DNA from: Thalassotalea_F euphylliae | GTDB lineage: Bacteria; Pseudomonadota; Gammaproteobacteria; Enterobacterales; Alteromonadaceae | Assembly: GCF_042682785.1 (NCBI RefSeq) | Contig: NZ_JBHUIB010000012.1 | Coordinates: forward strand, 248,001 to 312,000 | Reading direction: 5' to 3' | Length of the DNA: 64,000 bases | Shown here: positions 34,884 to 44,839 of the stretch, piece by piece | How positions within the stretch are numbered: position 1 is the stretch's first letter | Layout: each line of letters starts with the position of its first letter | Notes under the pieces: model-generated | Databases searched by the model: none | What the model was told of the DNA's origin: nothing | What the model saw: the letters and a program-made list of their open reading frames with translations, nothing else | Position numbers and translations under genes: made by a program

Positions 34884-37800
34884 TTAACCAACGTTCGAAT
34901 CCATAGTCATTAATGACGCGTTACCACCCGCGGCCGTCGTATCAATAGTGATCGTTTTTTCAGTCACCATACGATGGAACAAGCTTTGGTTGGTGTACGC
35001 GGTTATTAATGGCAGAATTGCACCAGAGCGAGCAGCAATGGTTTCACCAACGTACTTCTTCAGTGGACTTTGGTTGTCTACCACGGCACCAGCAAGGTAA
35101 GTGTGGTTAAGTACTGCTGGCAAATGACCGAGTTTAGCCACCGTGAATACACCTTTCGGTACACCCACCGACTCTAATTGACCTGCAATGCTTTGTGCTT
35201 CTGCTAAGAATTGTTCATCAACAACGGCTACGACACAGTTACCGGCAGCCATTGCTGAAATGACTGACACCAACCAGAAGTTGAAACTGGTGTTGTTGCA
35301 ACGAAGAGCAGCAACAGTTCCACGCGATTCTAAGTAAAGAATATTTGACTCACCCGTTGGCCCAGGCAACTCAGTTGGCTTCGCAAGTGTTTTCTCTGCA
35401 AATAAAAGTTGTGCACGAGCATCCGTTAGACACTGAGCCAAGTCGGCTTCTTGGTTTAACACAACGCGATTTGAGGCAAGTTGAGCGAGCAACTGACGCA
35501 AGTATGACAAACGATCGTTAAGTGACGTAAAGCTCCACTGTAACTCGATTTGTTTAATGTTTGATAGTGCACTGGCGACATCAGATACCGATGTTTTGTG
35601 CTTTTCAAACAGCGTATCTAGTTCAGCTTGCTGGTCAGCAGACATGGCAACATCAACAGTTGCTGCTTTATCTTTGACTAAACGAGTAAGGTACATTGGC
35701 CCACCTGCTTTTGGACCCGTACCTGAAAGGCCTCGGCCACCAAATGGCTGTACGCCTACAACTGCACCTATCATGTTGCGATTGACATAAACGTTACCCG
35801 CACGAGAACGTGCAGCTAGGTATTTCGCTTTTTCTTCGATACGTGTGTGAACGCCCATGGTTAAGCCAAAGCCCGTACCATTAATTTGGTCGATCACGTT
35901 TTCAAGTTCAGACGCTTTGTAACGGATGACATGAACAACTGGACCAAATACTTCTTTCTTCAATACAGACAAATCACTGATTTCGTATAAACGCGGCACG
36001 AAGAAGTTGTGGTCTATGTCTGCCATCTCTGGCGCTTTACATGCAAAGTGAAGGGTGCCACGAGATTTCAAATAATCTACATGCTCGTTTAATGCATTTA
36101 GTGCACGCTTATCAATAACAGGACCCACATCAGTAGTGAGCAATGAAGGATCACCAACGTGTAATTCCTGCATGGCGCCTTTGATCATAGTGATGATTTT
36201 GTCTGCTACATCTTCTTGCAAGAATAAAACACGCAGTGCTGAACAACGTTGACCAGCACTTTGGAAGCCAGACGCTACAACGTCATCAACTACCTGTTCT
36301 GGAAGTGCGGTAGAGTCAACAACCATACAGTTTTGACCACCTGTTTCAGCAATAAGTGGTACTGGGTCGCCTGATCGTTCAGCGAGCTTTTGTGAAATCC
36401 ATGTGCCTGTTTCTGTTGAGCCGGTGAACATGATGGCTTGTACACGCTCGTCTGGCACTATTGTTTGGCCGACTTTGCTACCGCGCGCGATAACCGGTTC
36501 TACAACCGATTCTGGTAAACCCGCTTCGCGCATTAATTCAATAGTACGCAATGCCACTAAGCTCGTTTGCTCGGCCGGTTTTGCCACTACAGTATTACCT
36601 GCAACAATGGCTGCTGACACTTGACCTAAGAAAATTGCTAATGGGAAGTTCCACGGGCTAATACACAATACAACACCGCGAGACTCTAACGTTCCGTCGG
36701 CTAACAAGTCTTTGGCACGTGCAGCGTAGTAACGGCAAAAATCAACGGCTTCGCGCACTTCAGCAACGCCGTCAGGAATAGTTTTACCGGCTTCTTTGGT
36801 ACATAACGCCATCAGCTCATCACGATGTGCTTCTAGCAAATCAGCAGTTTTCAACAGAACGTCCGCACGTACATCTACCGATGTAGAAGACCAGCTCGCG
36901 TATGCTTTGTGCGCACGTTCAACGATTGCTGACATCTCTGCTTCATCAGCGTGCTTGATGTAACCCAGTACTTCTGCATTATTGGCAGGGTTGGTGACAG
37001 GCTCTGCACCTTCTACTGGCGCAATGGCTTTAGTGCCTTCAAACCACGCTTCCATGTTGGTGCGCATGTCAGTGACTTGGTCGATATCGGTTAAGTCGAT
37101 ACCTTTTGAGTTATTACGTTCTGCGCCGTAAAGCTCGATAGATTGAGGAATTTGTGGGTTATATTTGTTTACCCAGCTTTGTACCGTTTCCACTGGATCG
37201 GCTAATAAGCTCTCCACCGGAATGTTGTCATCAACGATGTTGTTTACAAATGAACTGTTCGCGCCATTTTCTAATAAACGGCGAACTAAATAAGCCAACA
37301 AGTCTGAATGTTCACCGACAGGTGCGTAAACGCGACATGGTACGTTTTTGCCTGTAACCACTTGGTCGTATAGTGATTCACCCATACCGTGCAGTCGCTG
37401 GAATTCAAAACCTTGAAGGTTGTCAGCCATTTCTAAAATGGTCGCTACTGTGTAGGCGTTGTGTGTCGCGAACTGCGGGTAAATGGTATCGCGGTACTCT
37501 AGCAATTTTTTAGCACATGCTTGGTAAGAGACATCTGTAGATGGTTTACGTGAGAATACTGGGAAGTCTTCAAAACCTTCAGCTTGTGAGATTTTAATTT
37601 CGCTATCCCAGTATGCACCTTTTACTAGGCGCACCATCATTTGACGACCAACTTTCTGGGTAAGCTCACGTACCCATTCAATCACGAACAAACCACGCTT
37701 TTGATAAGCTTGTACGGCAATACCAAAACCGTTCCAACCGTCTAAATCTTTATCGGCAAAGACCGCTTCAATGATGTCTAGTGAAATATCTAAACGGTCA

Positions 37801-38684
37801 GCTTCTTCTGCATCGACAGTAAAGCCAATGTCATAAGCTTTGGCAGCTAGTGCTAGCTTTTTCAAACGTGGAATTAGCTCTTCAATTACACGCTCGCGAT
37901 GTGAAAATTCATAGCGTGGGTGAATTGCAGAAAGCTTAATAGAAATACCAGGACTACGTTGAGGCCCTTTGTTTTTAGCCGCATAACCAATCGCGTCAAT
38001 CGCTGTCATGTAGGCATCGAAGTAACGATCTGCATCAGCCATTGTGCGCGCACCTTCACCGAGCATATCGTAAGAGTAAGTGTAGCCTTTTGCTTCTGTT
38101 TCACGAGCACGCTCAATAGCGCCTGTGATGGTATGGCCCATGACAAACTGGGTGCCCATGATTTTCATGGCATAACGCACAGCTTTACGAATAACAGGTT
38201 CACCTAATCGACCAACCGTTTTCTTTAATAAACCAAACTGTTCTTTTTTCTTTTGGTCAGAATAGTTAACAAGCTTACCCGTTAATAACAGACCCCAAGA
38301 TGAGGCGTTAACAAACATTGAATCACTGTTACCAATGTGAGAAGACCAATCACCTTCTGCTAATTTGTCACGAATTAAGCTGTCTGCCGTTGCTTTATCT
38401 GGAACACGTAATAAGGCTTCTGCTAAACACATCAACACCACGCCTTCTTCAGTAGAAAGCGAGAATTCGTTAAGTAGTGCGTCGACACCGCCTTTACCTA
38501 CTTGGTCTTTACGGATATTGACCACTAATTGGCGAGCGTAATCCCAAGCACGAGATTTGGCATCAACGCTAATCTCAGCAATAGGTAATAAATTTTCTAA
38601 TACTTTGTTTTCATCTGCGCGGTAGTGATCGCGAATGGTTTGACGAATGGTACTTTCAGCTTTAAGTGAGCCAGTAAATAGCAT
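34884..38684 (-). CDS. putA: Bifunctional proline dehydrogenase / glutamate-semialdehyde dehydrogenase PutA (type B)
   Basis: A 1266-residue enzyme that oxidises proline to glutamate in two steps. The FAD-binding proline dehydrogenase barrel (about 80-440; SIKLSAIHPRYE, GFTVDAEEADR, VRLVKGAYWDSE) is followed by the aldehyde dehydrogenase (about 520-985) with Glu780 in AETGGQN and Cys814 in SAGQRCSAL. A degenerate C-terminal ALDH-like domain completes it. It begins directly with the alpha domain: the ribbon-helix-helix DNA-binding domain of E. coli PutA is absent, so it cannot repress itself. That fits the divergent Lrp-type regulator 145 bases away, with palindromes between. Confidence 0.96.
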   Translation of the reverse strand: MLFTGSLKAESTIRQTIRDHYRADENKVLENLLPIAEISVDAKSRAWDYARQLVVNIRKDQVGKGGVDALLNEFSLSTEEGVVLMCLAEALLRVPDKATADSLIRDKLAEGDWSSHIGNSDSMFVNASSWGLLLTGKLVNYSDQKKKEQFGLLKKTVGRLGEPVIRKAVRYAMKIMGTQFVMGHTITGAIERARETEAKGYTYSYDMLGEGARTMADADRYFDAYMTAIDAIGYAAKNKGPQRSPGISIKLSAIHPRYEFSHRERVIEELIPRLKKLALAAKAYDIGFTVDAEEADRLDISLDIIEAVFADKDLDGWNGFGIAVQAYQKRGLFVIEWVRELTQKVGRQMMVRLVKGAYWDSEIKISQAEGFEDFPVFSRKPSTDVSYQACAKKLLEYRDTIYPQFATHNAYTVATILEMADNLQGFEFQRLHGMGESLYDQVVTGKNVPCRVYAPVGEHSDLLAYLVRRLLENGANSSFVNNIVDDNIPVESLLADPVETVQSWVNKYNPQIPQSIELYGAERNNSKGIDLTDIDQVTDMRTNMEAWFEGTKAIAPVEGAEPVTNPANNAEVLGYIKHADEAEMSAIVERAHKAYASWSSTSVDVRADVLLKTADLLEAHRDELMALCTKEAGKTIPDGVAEVREAVDFCRYYAARAKDLLADGTLESRGVVLCISPWNFPLAIFLGQVSAAIVAGNTVVAKPAEQTSLVALRTIELMREAGLPESVVEPVIARGSKVGQTIVPDERVQAIMFTGSTETGTWISQKLAERSGDPVPLIAETGGQNCMVVDSTALPEQVVDDVVASGFQSAGQRCSALRVLFLQEDVADKIITMIKGAMQELHVGDPSLLTTDVGPVIDKRALNALNEHVDYLKSRGTLHFACKAPEMADIDHNFFVPRLYEISDLSVLKKEVFGPVVHVIRYKASELENVIDQINGTGFGLTMGVHTRIEEKAKYLAARSRAGNVYVNRNMIGAVVGVQPFGGRGLSGTGPKAGGPMYLTRLVKDKAATVDVAMSADQQAELDTLFEKHKTSVSDVASALSNIKQIELQWSFTSLNDRLSYLRQLLAQLASNRVVLNQEADLAQCLTDARAQLLFAEKTLAKPTELPGPTGESNILYLESRGTVAALRCNNTSFNFWLVSVISAMAAGNCVVAVVDEQFLAEAQSIAGQLESVGVPKGVFTVAKLGHLPAVLNHTYLAGAVVDNQSPLKKYVGETIAARSGAILPLITAYTNQSLFHRMVTEKTITIDTTAAGGNASLMTMDSNVG

Positions 38685-38735
38685 GTTGTCACCTGTAATA
38701 ATGATGTAATTATAAAGTTAATTGCTGCGGTATTT

Positions 38736-38754
38736 TACTGAAAACTTTTCAGTA
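38736..38754. promoter_or_regulatory. Palindrome A in putA/lrp-like intergenic region
   Basis: TACTGAAAACTTTTCAGTA is a 19-bp palindrome, perfect outside its centre. The half-site TACTGAAAA recurs at 38790-38798. It is a good candidate binding site for the divergent Lrp-type regulator. Confidence 0.6.
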
Positions 38755-38763
38755 TTACGGGGT

Positions 38764-38780
38764 GTATTTTGCTAAAATAC
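38764..38780. promoter_or_regulatory. Palindrome B in putA/lrp-like intergenic region
   Basis: GTATTTT and AAAATAC flank GCT. Its centre is 27 bp from that of palindrome A, about two and a half helical turns, as is common for multimeric Lrp-type binding. Confidence 0.5.
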
Positions 38781-38829
38781 CGTATTATCTACTGAAAAAA
38801 GTCCAAATAACCTTAAAAGGTACTGCTAG

Positions 38830-39309
38830 ATGGTGACGAACAAAACCCGCACATTAGATCGTATTGATTTAACTATTTTAGACACTTTGCAGAAAGAAGG
38901 ACGTATTTCGAACGTTGAATTGGCCAAACGTGTCAACTTAAGTGCAAGCCCCTGTCTTGATCGCGTAAAGCGCCTAGAAACCGAAGGTTACATTGAAAAA
39001 TATGGCGCGACGTTAAATGCAGCAAAACTAAAATACGGTATGTCAGCGTTCATTCAGGTAACTCTTGATAGAACTACAGGGGACGTGTTTAATCGTTTTC
39101 GAGACGAAGTGGTTAAAATCAAAGAAGTTGCTGAATGTCATATGGTGGCTGGTGGTTTTGACTATCTGCTGAAATTACGTTTCGAAAACATGGATGCCTA
39201 TCGGGAAGTGCTGGGTGTTATTGTTGAACTTCCTGCGGTGTCGCAAACGCATACTTACGTGGTGATGGAACACGTGAAAAAAGATTCTGGTGTGCCAGTA
39301 ATAGAGTAA
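38830..39309 (+). CDS. Lrp/AsnC family regulator, probable PutR
   Basis: A 159-residue regulator with an N-terminal helix-turn-helix (LDRIDLTILDTLQKEGRISNVELAKRVNLS, split here by function only) and a C-terminal RAM ligand-binding domain (VAECHMVAGGFDYLLKL). It is transcribed away from putA, the arrangement seen for PutR/BkdR-type activators of proline catabolism. The repeats in the shared control region support direct control of putA, with proline as a likely signal. AAAAGG lies 9 bases before the ATG. Assignment as PutR is inference from context. Confidence 0.85.
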   Translation: MVTNKTRTLDRIDLTILDTLQKEGRISNVELAKRVNLSASPCLDRVKRLETEGYIEKYGATLNAAKLKYGMSAFIQVTLDRTTGDVFNRFRDEVVKIKEVAECHMVAGGFDYLLKLRFENMDAYREVLGVIVELPAVSQTHTYVVMEHVKKDSGVPVIE

Positions 39310-39442
39310 TGCTAATCACAAGCGTTCGATATCTATCAAATAGCCAACTGAGTTTTATGTATAAGCCTTACGTCCCATTCGCTCTGGTAATTTCAAAATA
39401 GTCACTTTATAGTGCCATGGTCATTCAACGAGAAAAATTACT

Positions 39443-41098
39443 ATGAAGAATTTCCCTGTCAAAGCATCAGCAGCATTGTTGATGGCTGCAGGTCTGTTTG
39501 GTTGTAATCAAGCAACTGAGACGGCAGCAACACCCACTTATCCGCAAGTAAAAGAAGAAAATATCAAAGCGCACATTGCTTTTTTAGCTGACGACACGCT
39601 AGAAGGCCGCGACACAGGCAGTGACGGTTACCAAATTGCCGCAAACTATGTCACGTCTTATTTCAAACAGTACGGGTTGACCCCTATGGGGGAGCATGGA
39701 AGCTTCGAACAAGTAGTGACTTTCCGCAAAGCGTTTTTACAAGAAAATGGTGCGGGGCTGACTATTAAATCTGATAGCGGCGAACACCAGCTTACTTATC
39801 CGAGTGAGTTTATCGCCAGTGGCTCAGCATTAAATACGTCGTCTGCTATTGAGTCTGAAGCAGTGTTTGTCGGATATGGTGTGGTAAATAAAGAATTTGG
39901 TTTAGATGATTATGCCGGCCTAGATGTAAAGGGCAAGGTTGTTGTCATGCTTACCGGTCGCCCAGACTCGTTGCCATCTGAAGAAGGTGCTCATATTGGC
40001 TCTTCACGTGAAAAAGCACGTATAGCTGCTGAGCAAGGTGCGGCAGGTGTTATCACATTGCATACGCCAAAACGCGAGAATGTCCGTAAGTTTGAAGTAT
40101 CGGCCAAGTATGCTGAAGGTCCGCGTTACAGCTGGTTAGATAAAGACGGTAACCCGTACGGCTCATATCCAGAGCTTAAAGGTGGTGCGTATGTAAGCCA
40201 TGAAGTTGCAGCGCCATTGTTTGAAGGTGCACAGATGTCACTTGAAGATATCTTCGCACTAGATACCGACAACAAAGCAATTAAGGGATTTCCACTTAAA
40301 GCAACGGTAGCGTTAACTAATGAAAGTCGTCACGAAGAAATAACTAGCCCAAATATTGTTGCCGCGATTGAAGGCAGCGACCCTACCTTAAAAGACGAGT
40401 ACGTGGTCTATAGTGCCCATCTTGATCATATTGGTGTGCATGAGCATAGCGAACATGACGATAAAATTAACAATGGTGCATTAGATAACGCATCAGGTGT
40501 GTCTATTTTATTGGAAACTGCCCGCATGCTATCTGGGATGGAAAACAAGCCTAAGCGTTCTGTGCTATTCGTTGTAGTGACCGGTGAAGAAAAAGGCCTT
40601 TTGGGGTCTAGCTATTACGCACAAAACCCAACGGTACCGGCAAGCAAAATGGTGGCTAATGTAAATCTTGATATGCCGCTTATTTTATACCCATTTGCAG
40701 ATGTTATTGCCTTTGGGTCAACGCACTCAACACTGGGTCCAATTGTTGAAACGGCAGCGCAAAAAATTGATATTTCGTTGAGTGAAGATCCGATGCCTGA
40801 GCAAGCATTATTTACCCGCTCTGATCATTACAGTTTCGTAAAAGCGGGTGTACCATCAGTATTTTTGATGACTGGCTTTAAGTCAAAAGATCCTAATATC
40901 GACGGTGGCAAAATGTTCCGAGAATTTTTGACGACGCATTATCACAATCATAGTGATGAAATTGATTTGCCAATTCGTTATGACGCAGCGGCGTCTTTTG
41001 CTGAGGTTAACATGATGATCGGTTTAGAAATTGCGAACCAAGCAGAGCGTCCAAAATGGAATGACGGTGACTTCTTTGGCAAGACATTTGCCCAGTAG
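39443..41098 (+). CDS. M28 family zinc metallopeptidase lipoprotein
   Basis: A 551-residue exported aminopeptidase-like enzyme. The signal peptide ends in a lipobox (LFGC, Cys21), so it should be membrane-anchored on the periplasmic or outer face. The two-zinc site is complete: His326 (AHLDH), Asp348 (GALDNASG), Glu382-Glu383 (TGEEKG), Asp410 (NLDM) and His501 (YHNHSDE). A protease-associated domain is inserted at about 120-290. Marine Alteromonadales often carry several such enzymes for peptide scavenging; the exact specificity cannot be read. Stands alone, ended by a terminator. Confidence 0.92.
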   Translation: MKNFPVKASAALLMAAGLFGCNQATETAATPTYPQVKEENIKAHIAFLADDTLEGRDTGSDGYQIAANYVTSYFKQYGLTPMGEHGSFEQVVTFRKAFLQENGAGLTIKSDSGEHQLTYPSEFIASGSALNTSSAIESEAVFVGYGVVNKEFGLDDYAGLDVKGKVVVMLTGRPDSLPSEEGAHIGSSREKARIAAEQGAAGVITLHTPKRENVRKFEVSAKYAEGPRYSWLDKDGNPYGSYPELKGGAYVSHEVAAPLFEGAQMSLEDIFALDTDNKAIKGFPLKATVALTNESRHEEITSPNIVAAIEGSDPTLKDEYVVYSAHLDHIGVHEHSEHDDKINNGALDNASGVSILLETARMLSGMENKPKRSVLFVVVTGEEKGLLGSSYYAQNPTVPASKMVANVNLDMPLILYPFADVIAFGSTHSTLGPIVETAAQKIDISLSEDPMPEQALFTRSDHYSFVKAGVPSVFLMTGFKSKDPNIDGGKMFREFLTTHYHNHSDEIDLPIRYDAAASFAEVNMMIGLEIANQAERPKWNDGDFFGKTFAQ

Positions 41099-41120
41099 TT
41101 AACCACGCCAAATCCTGATA

Positions 41121-41153
41121 AAAGCGCATGCGATTGATTCCGTGCGCTTTTTT
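41121..41153 (+). terminator. Terminator of the M28 peptidase gene
   Basis: AAAGCGCATG pairs with CGTGCGCTTT (one G-T pair) around a 10-base loop, followed by a T-run. Confidence 0.8.
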
Positions 41154-41201
41154 ATTTCAGTTAGTATAAAGTAAAAGAAATGCTAAACAGGACGCTAATT
41201 T

Positions 41202-42050
41202 ATGCAAGCATATGACTATGCCAAAGAAGCCGTAGGTTCTTTTGCACTGCCGGATGCAGTGTTTAAGGTGCAAAAATTAATGGAAGATGAGAGTTCTACA
41301 GCGGAAGATTTTGCTAATGTCATTAGCGTTGACCCGTCAATGACTTCTCGCTTGTTACAAATTGCCAATAGCGCTATTTATAGTTTTGAAGGGCAAATCA
41401 GCACGATTTCTCGTGCAATTACTATTATTGGTACACAGTCAATTTACAACATGATGCTGGTTGATGTTGCAGCCTCGGCATTTAAAGAGTTTGGCAACCA
41501 AGCTATTGACTTAAAACGTTTTTGGCGGATGAGCGTGTATTGTGGCCTAGCGTCAAAAAATCTCGCCATCACTGCTGGTATTCGGGACATTGAACGAATA
41601 TTTGTCGCTGGTTTGTTACAAAACTTTGGTGAGCTCATTGTAGCCAAAGCGAGCCCAGAGCTTGCTGCAAAATGTGAACAATACGGTGCGGGTCAGTTAC
41701 CATGGGAAATACAGCAAGAGATACTGGGTTTTACCTACACCGATGTAACGGCTGAGTTGCTAAAATTATGGCAAATCCCTGAAAAAATCATCTTGCCAGT
41801 AAAGCACTTTAACGAAGCACGTGATATTCAAATCAACAAAGACGTTAAAGTGATGTATTTGGCCTCTCGCCTAGCGCTTGTTGATTACCACCCAGAATTG
41901 TTTAGCTATGGTGATATTGTCGACGAGTCTATGTGTTCAATGCTCAAAATCAGTATCGACGAGCTCGCGTCCGCCGCTGAGTTTGCTTACGATGAAGTTG
42001 ATAATATTTTGAAGATTATGGGCGCTAAATTCTTCGAAAAACCGCAATAA
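41202..42050 (+). CDS. HDOD domain protein (first of two paralogues)
   Basis: A 282-residue protein made almost entirely of an HDOD domain, a metal-free relative of the HD phosphohydrolases used in signalling. Typical segments are ISVDPSMTSRLLQIANSAIYSF, ISRAITIIGTQSIYNM and VAGLLQNFGELIV. The catalytic HD pair is not conserved, as usual for HDOD. It resembles the protein at 49744-50589 in length, order and motifs (VDPxxxxxxLxxANS, PWExQxExLxFT, TAELLKLWQ), so the two probably arose by duplication. Standalone HDOD proteins often act with c-di-GMP or two-component circuits; no partner is adjacent. Confidence 0.88.
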   Translation: MQAYDYAKEAVGSFALPDAVFKVQKLMEDESSTAEDFANVISVDPSMTSRLLQIANSAIYSFEGQISTISRAITIIGTQSIYNMMLVDVAASAFKEFGNQAIDLKRFWRMSVYCGLASKNLAITAGIRDIERIFVAGLLQNFGELIVAKASPELAAKCEQYGAGQLPWEIQQEILGFTYTDVTAELLKLWQIPEKIILPVKHFNEARDIQINKDVKVMYLASRLALVDYHPELFSYGDIVDESMCSMLKISIDELASAAEFAYDEVDNILKIMGAKFFEKPQ

Positions 42051-42087
42051 ACGCTAATTTTTACAATTTAATGAAAAACTACGAAAG

Positions 42088-42118
42088 AGTTAGTTGATTG
42101 TTTCAACTGACTTTTTTA
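42088..42118 (+). terminator. Terminator of the first HDOD gene
   Basis: AGTTAGTTGA pairs with TCAACTGACT around five bases, followed by T6. The rest of the gap to 42310 shows no recognisable riboswitch or small gene. Confidence 0.8.
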
Positions 42119-42309
42119 ATGCTTTTCTAAACAACTGCTCAGATAACTATACAGTTTGCTTAAAAAGTGGACGAGGTAGGAGAAGACAAGAGGAAAAATC
42201 CTTGCTAGCATCGGGCGGGTTAAAAATTACAACAAAAGCAGTATCTAAGCCGCATAAATAAAATCAAGACAATAGCTTAGATGACTATAACTATAATTCA
42301 AGGAAACTT

Positions 42310-43731
42310 ATGACCGCTCCAAGAGAACATTTTAGCTCCCGCCTGGGATTTATTTTAGCTGCGGCAGGGTCAGCCGTAGGTATTGGTAACCTTGTTGGTT
42401 TTCCAGTTAACGCTGCCAAAAATGGTGGTGGTGCATTCTTACTCGTCTATGCCATTTTTGTCTTCTTAATTTGTTTACCTGTGATGATGGCGGAAATGGC
42501 TATCGGCCGTAAAACACAGAAAGAACCTGTAGGCGCCTATAAAACGTTAAATAATGGTGGCAATGGTTGGAATATTGCTGGCTTGTTGGGTGTGCTGACA
42601 CCATTTATGATTGCCGTTTTCTACATGGTGCTTACCGTTTGGATCTTTGGTTATATCGTGATGACCTTATCTGGCAACCTCGATTACTTGGCAACCCCAC
42701 AAGCGTTTGGAGAATTTATCAATACCCCATGGGTATTTGGTGCGATGATTATTGTGGCTGCAATTGTCAATTTTATTCTCGTTGCAGGTGTAAAAGAGGG
42801 GATTGAGAAAGCGGCTAAAACGTTAATGCCTGCTTTGTTTGTAATGCTGGTATTAATGGTTATTTTCGTTTTAACACGTGATAACGCACTTGCTGGTGTT
42901 GCTTTCTTTATTATCCCTGACTTTGACAAAATCACACCATCGGTTGTCAACGGTGCGTTGTCACAAGCGTTCTTCTCTCTGTCGCTGGGTATGGGTATCT
43001 TAATCACCTATGGCTCGTATATCAGCAACAAAACGGACATCGTTGGTTCAGCTAAGCTAGTTGCAATCACTGATACTGCTGTAGCGTTTACCGCGGGTTT
43101 GATGATCCTACCGGCTGTATTTTCGTTTAACCCTGAGGTTAACCCTCAAGAGCTTAGCGATAGCTCGGTAAGTCTAATATTTACTTTCTTACCTAAAATT
43201 TTCTTAGCGCTACAAACATCGATTGGGTATGTAGCAGCAAGCGGTGTTGCAGCGTTCTTCTTCATTTTAGTGTTCTTTGCTGCGATTACATCGCTGGTAT
43301 CAATCATTGAAGTACCTGTTTCTTACTTAGTCACTGAAAAATGCTACACGCGTAAAAAGGCGTTGTTCTCGCTTATGTTAACCGCAGGCTTATTAACGTT
43401 GTTTGCAACGGTATCTTTCGGCATGGTGAATTTCTTCACTGAATTTACCAGCTATGCAGGCGGTACGCGTTCATTCTTTGATGTGGTTTACGATGTGTTC
43501 TACGACACTATTCTGCCGCTGAACGGATTACTTCTTTGTCTATTTGTGAGTTACCGTTGGAAGAAACACAACTTATCGGAAGAACTAGCGACAGGTAATG
43601 AAGGATATAAGGGGTCATTGTCTGAGAAGTATATTAACTTCTCTTTGAGCACCTTTATCCCAGTTATCTTATTAGGTATTTTCCTAAATACCGTTGCTGT
43701 GAAGTTCTTTGGTTATAATATTTTTGGTTAG
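42310..43731 (+). CDS. Sodium-dependent transporter, NSS family
   Basis: A 473-residue symporter of the neurotransmitter:sodium symporter family (LeuT fold). The sodium site region RLGFILAAAGSAVGIGNLVGFP opens the protein and the helix 6-8 region is conserved (SQAFFSLSLGMGILITYGSY, FFAAITSLVSIIE). About eleven or twelve membrane helices are visible. Bacterial members import amino acids with sodium, which suits a marine cell; the substrate here is unknown. AAGGAA lies upstream of the ATG. It is a single gene with its own terminator. Confidence 0.9.
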   Translation: MTAPREHFSSRLGFILAAAGSAVGIGNLVGFPVNAAKNGGGAFLLVYAIFVFLICLPVMMAEMAIGRKTQKEPVGAYKTLNNGGNGWNIAGLLGVLTPFMIAVFYMVLTVWIFGYIVMTLSGNLDYLATPQAFGEFINTPWVFGAMIIVAAIVNFILVAGVKEGIEKAAKTLMPALFVMLVLMVIFVLTRDNALAGVAFFIIPDFDKITPSVVNGALSQAFFSLSLGMGILITYGSYISNKTDIVGSAKLVAITDTAVAFTAGLMILPAVFSFNPEVNPQELSDSSVSLIFTFLPKIFLALQTSIGYVAASGVAAFFFILVFFAAITSLVSIIEVPVSYLVTEKCYTRKKALFSLMLTAGLLTLFATVSFGMVNFFTEFTSYAGGTRSFFDVVYDVFYDTILPLNGLLLCLFVSYRWKKHNLSEELATGNEGYKGSLSEKYINFSLSTFIPVILLGIFLNTVAVKFFGYNIFG

Positions 43732-43770
43732 ATAGCGCTTTAGCAAACGTTAAAGCTGACTAGAGATAAA

Positions 43771-43800
43771 GCCGCATTCTGTGTATGATGCGGCTTTTTT
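43771..43800 (+). terminator. Terminator of the NSS transporter gene
   Basis: GCCGCAT and ATGCGGC pair around a 10-base loop, followed by T6. Confidence 0.88.
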
Positions 43801-43877
43801 ATATCTGATGTCTACGCTAACTCTTCGCTTTTCTGAGCCAAGAGTTGTGATTGTCTAAGCACTTCTATTGGAGCTCT

Positions 43878-44777
43878 ATGTCTTCGCTTATTGAGCATAT
43901 CGACTTTTCTAAATTGTCTGAAAGTCAGCGACTTTTCCATGGGCGTGGCCATGCTTACCCTGGCTTTGAGCATATTTGCATTGATTGGTATGAGCCACTG
44001 ATACTGATAACGCTGTACAAAGAAGAATCTGTAGATGTCGTGAATACCCTTGCAAACCAGTTAATGGAAAAAGTCCCTGCATGTAAAAGCGTTCAGGTTC
44101 AACACAGGTGGCAAGCAAGAGCACCATTTACCCTTGTGCTAGGTGACGAAGTGACGTCGGTGGAAGCGTTGGAGTCAGGGTTGAAATACAATATTTCGCT
44201 AGGCAACGCACAAAACACTGGTCTGTTTTTAGATATGAAAAAGGGGCGTGATTGGGTTCAGGCAAACAGTAGCGGTAAGAACGTCCTAAATTTGTTTTCC
44301 TACACATGTGCCTTTTCCATTGCTGCTCATGCGGGCGGTGCAAATCAAATTGTGAATATAGATTTGAGTAAGGCTTCGTTATCGCGAGGACGTGATAATC
44401 ACCATTTAAACAAACAATCGACAGACAAGGTTGTATTTCAAGGGCTAGACATCTTCAAATCATTCGGTCGCATTAAAAAGTATGGACCATATCAACTGGT
44501 GATTATTGATCCACCTTCTTTCCAAAAAGGTAGTGTGAATATCGAAAAAGACTACCATAAAATTGTTCGTCGTATCCCAGAATTTGTAAGCCCAGGTGGG
44601 CATGTGATGCTGTGTCTGAATAACCCTGATTTAACGGATGAATTTCTTACCGATATGGTGACAGAGTATTGCCCTGCACTGACCTACCGTGAACATATTT
44701 ATCCACCGGAAGTGTTCAAAGAAGCGCAAAAGGGTCGGGGATTAAAAGTAATGATTTTTGATTATCTGCCAGATTGA
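43878..44777 (+). CDS. Class I SAM-dependent methyltransferase (RlmI-like, COG1092)
   Basis: A 299-residue methyltransferase resembling the catalytic part of RlmI/RlmK rRNA methyltransferases. It has NTGLFLDMKKGRDWV, the SAM-binding stretch VLNLFSYTCAFSIAAHAGGA, an acidic NIDLSKASL, and IIDPPSFQKG as motif IV. It lacks the N-terminal PUA domain of full-length RlmI (about 400 residues). Its target is unproven but a 23S rRNA cytosine is plausible. ATG 43878 with GGAG 4 bases upstream is preferred to the in-frame TTG at 43851. Confidence 0.82.
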   Translation: MSSLIEHIDFSKLSESQRLFHGRGHAYPGFEHICIDWYEPLILITLYKEESVDVVNTLANQLMEKVPACKSVQVQHRWQARAPFTLVLGDEVTSVEALESGLKYNISLGNAQNTGLFLDMKKGRDWVQANSSGKNVLNLFSYTCAFSIAAHAGGANQIVNIDLSKASLSRGRDNHHLNKQSTDKVVFQGLDIFKSFGRIKKYGPYQLVIIDPPSFQKGSVNIEKDYHKIVRRIPEFVSPGGHVMLCLNNPDLTDEFLTDMVTEYCPALTYREHIYPPEVFKEAQKGRGLKVMIFDYLPD

Positions 44778-44789
44778 TTGGTTTTAAGG

Positions 44790-44819
44790 TTAGCGTAAGT
44801 AAATAGTTACTTACGCTAA
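44790..44819. terminator. Perfect 13-bp hairpin between convergent genes
   Basis: TTAGCGTAAGTAA and TTACTTACGCTAA flank ATAG. It lies between the convergent methyltransferase and LysE genes and probably ends transcripts from both sides, though the flanking T-tracts are short. Confidence 0.65.
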
Positions 44820-44839
44820 ATTCCTCTACCTAAAGACAT

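Noticed and set aside
42119..42309. Riboswitch (for example glycine type) before the NSS transporter
   Set aside because: No conserved riboswitch core was recognised; only AT-rich leader sequence.
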